From: JAVBPA01 sp031549925
GTDB lineage: Bacteria > Bacillota > Clostridia > Oscillospirales > CAG-272
DNA length: 24,434 nt
Direction of reading: 5' to 3'
NCBI GenBank assembly: GCA_031549925.1
Contig: JAVBPA010000060.1
Coordinates: 1-24,434, forward strand
Under the pieces are notes generated by a model. It worked only from the letters and a program-made list of their open reading frames with translations. It was not told the origin of the DNA and did not search any database. Within the stretch, counting starts at the first letter, position 1, and each line of letters begins with the position of its first letter. Position numbers and translations under genes: made by a program. This document shows positions 23,372 to 24,434 of the stretch, piece by piece.

Positions 23372-24434
23372 TATAAATGATAAAACAAAGGAAAATACGT
23401 TTATATCAGGCGTATGCAGATTTACCGATCCCGACAGCGAATTTATTTGGGAGCTGCACGAAAAAGGGCTTGATTATATATACATTCTCGGCCAGCTGCT
23501 TTACAACCGTGTCGGAGGAGCCGCTTATTACACGTTAAATAAAATAAATTTATTTGATAAGCTCAACCGGGAATTTAAAAACACTCTGACCGCCATATAC
23601 GAAAACAACATAAAAAAAGCCGAGGAAATGAAAGTCTCGCTAGACATAATCGGCGGAGTTTTGTCCGTAGCGGATTTCCATTATGCGCTTCTCAAGGGCA
23701 GTTACTTAATAAACCTTTATCCGCTCGGTTTGAGGACATCAAACGATATAGATATTTTGATAAATTTCAAAAGCCTTTCCGCTCTTTCCAAACTGCTTTC
23801 CGGCGCGGGATTTATACAGGGTTACGTCAGAAACGGCGTTTTTACCCCTGCGACGCGTGCGCAGATACTGACATCGCAAATGAACCGCGGCGAAACGGTG
23901 CCTTTTGTTTTGCAAACGGGATTTGATAGAATGAAATATCTTGAAATCGACGTTAATTTTTCGCTTGATTTTAAAAATGACAGTGAAAGAACGGTTGTCA
24001 ATAAATTTTTGGACAACGTATGCGGAGATATAGAAACAAAAAACGGAAATTTATATACTCTGGCAAAAGATGATTTTATAATGCACCTGTGCGCTCATTT
24101 ATATAAGGAAGCTTCTGTATACAACTGGATTAAATTCGGGCGTGACCAGGGACTGTACAAATATTTGGATATATATCTTATGGAAGAAATGTTCCCTGAT
24201 ATTATAAACTATGATAAAATAAACGGTTTCGGATTGCAAAAGGAATGTTATTACGCTCTCAATGGAGTAAACAGGATATTCGGCTGCGAAATTGATTTAT
24301 CCAAAATTCAAATAGAAAATACGGATTTTTTGAAACGGATAACCGATTTCGGAGACCGAAAAGCATATACATATAAAATGGATATTGCAGATTGGGTATA
24401 CTGCGGAAAAAGGGAGGATAATCTCATTGAAACT
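23364..24434 (+). CDS. Nucleotidyltransferase-fold protein (NTP_transf_5 type), 3' end missing
   Basis: The first 357 codons are visible without a stop; the gene runs off the right edge. The ATG at 23364 has GGAGG nine bases upstream and overlaps the end of the previous gene by eight bases, so the two are translationally coupled. The fold signature is LLKGSYLINLYPLGLR (110-124) followed by SNDIDILI, giving the D128-x-D130 metal pair. YLEIDVNF (E194/D196) supplies the third acidic residue, and DDFIMHLCAHLYKE is a typical later helix. Proteins of the uncharacterised nucleotidyltransferase family PF14907 occur in RiPP and peptide clusters, where they may add a nucleotide group to a substrate or protein. 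The actual target is unknown. Confidence 0.75.
   Translation, partial: MNNINDKTKENTFISGVCRFTDPDSEFIWELHEKGLDYIYILGQLLYNRVGGAAYYTLNKINLFDKLNREFKNTLTAIYENNIKKAEEMKVSLDIIGGVLSVADFHYALLKGSYLINLYPLGLRTSNDIDILINFKSLSALSKLLSGAGFIQGYVRNGVFTPATRAQILTSQMNRGETVPFVLQTGFDRMKYLEIDVNFSLDFKNDSERTVVNKFLDNVCGDIETKNGNLYTLAKDDFIMHLCAHLYKEASVYNWIKFGRDQGLYKYLDIYLMEEMFPDIINYDKINGFGLQKECYYALNGVNRIFGCEIDLSKIQIENTDFLKRITDFGDRKAYTYKMDIADWVYCGKREDNLIET

Noticed and set aside
1..24434. tRNA, rRNA, CRISPR arrays or known riboswitches
   Set aside because: I looked for clover-leaf arms, regularly spaced repeats and conserved riboswitch cores on both strands and saw none.

Overview
The window looks like chromosomal DNA of a low-GC, obligately anaerobic Firmicute of the class Clostridia, possibly an uncultured gut-type Oscillospirales relative. 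The reasons are A/T-rich codon use, strong AGGAGG ribosome sites with frequent TTG starts, a DUF512 gene next to yceD-rpmF, a hybrid-cluster protein with its ferredoxin, an AbrB/SpoVT-type protein, and a surface protein ending in a transmembrane anchor plus KKKK. Composition judgements are by eye; nothing was searched against a database.

Left part, 1-6351. A housekeeping block reads leftward: yceD (DUF177), rpmF (ribosomal protein L32), and the first codons of a DUF512/PDZ protein. A nitroreductase and an AlkZ-like winged-helix protein follow, also leftward. Next is a nitrosative-stress module: hcp and a 4Fe-4S ferredoxin protein (frdX-like) read leftward, and a Crp/Fnr-type regulator (HcpR-like) reads rightward. 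A CRP-shaped palindrome between them sits exactly at -41.5 of the predicted ferredoxin promoter, the class II activator position.

Middle, 6508-11351. One good promoter drives four tightly packed genes: two different MutS-like ATPases without mismatch-recognition domains, a 337-residue protein of unknown function that may have an alpha/alpha-toroid fold, and a DUF1848 protein with a C-terminal CX3CX2C cysteine motif. Both ATPases have Asn where MutS proteins normally have the Walker B Asp. I know of no characterised system with this composition, and it is one of the two best candidates for something new.

Polysaccharide section, 11403-16675. capE, capF and capG form the complete three-enzyme route from UDP-GlcNAc to UDP-N-acetyl-L-fucosamine. 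They stand alone, without glycosyltransferases or transport genes. A second, diverged copy of the last 18 codons of capG follows directly, which is the scar of a lost paralogue. A truncated AbrB-like gene and a sugar-phosphate-isomerase-like TIM barrel follow.

Accessory right part, 16676-24434. A single secreted, membrane-anchored protein with a galactose-binding-like domain reads leftward. It is followed by a graveyard of insertion sequences: a decayed IS5-family transposase, a decayed IS3-type OrfA, and a young ISAs1-family element with perfect inverted repeats, a perfect 9-bp target duplication and one amber stop in its transposase. Just beyond it a near-consensus promoter starts an operon that runs off the window. 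Its first gene encodes a 759-residue protein fusing a BtrH/C39-like domain, of the kind found in non-ribosomal-peptide and RiPP clusters, to two carbohydrate-binding-like modules. The second encodes a nucleotidyltransferase of the NTP_transf_5 type. This is the second strong candidate for an undescribed system, probably the start of a biosynthetic gene cluster.
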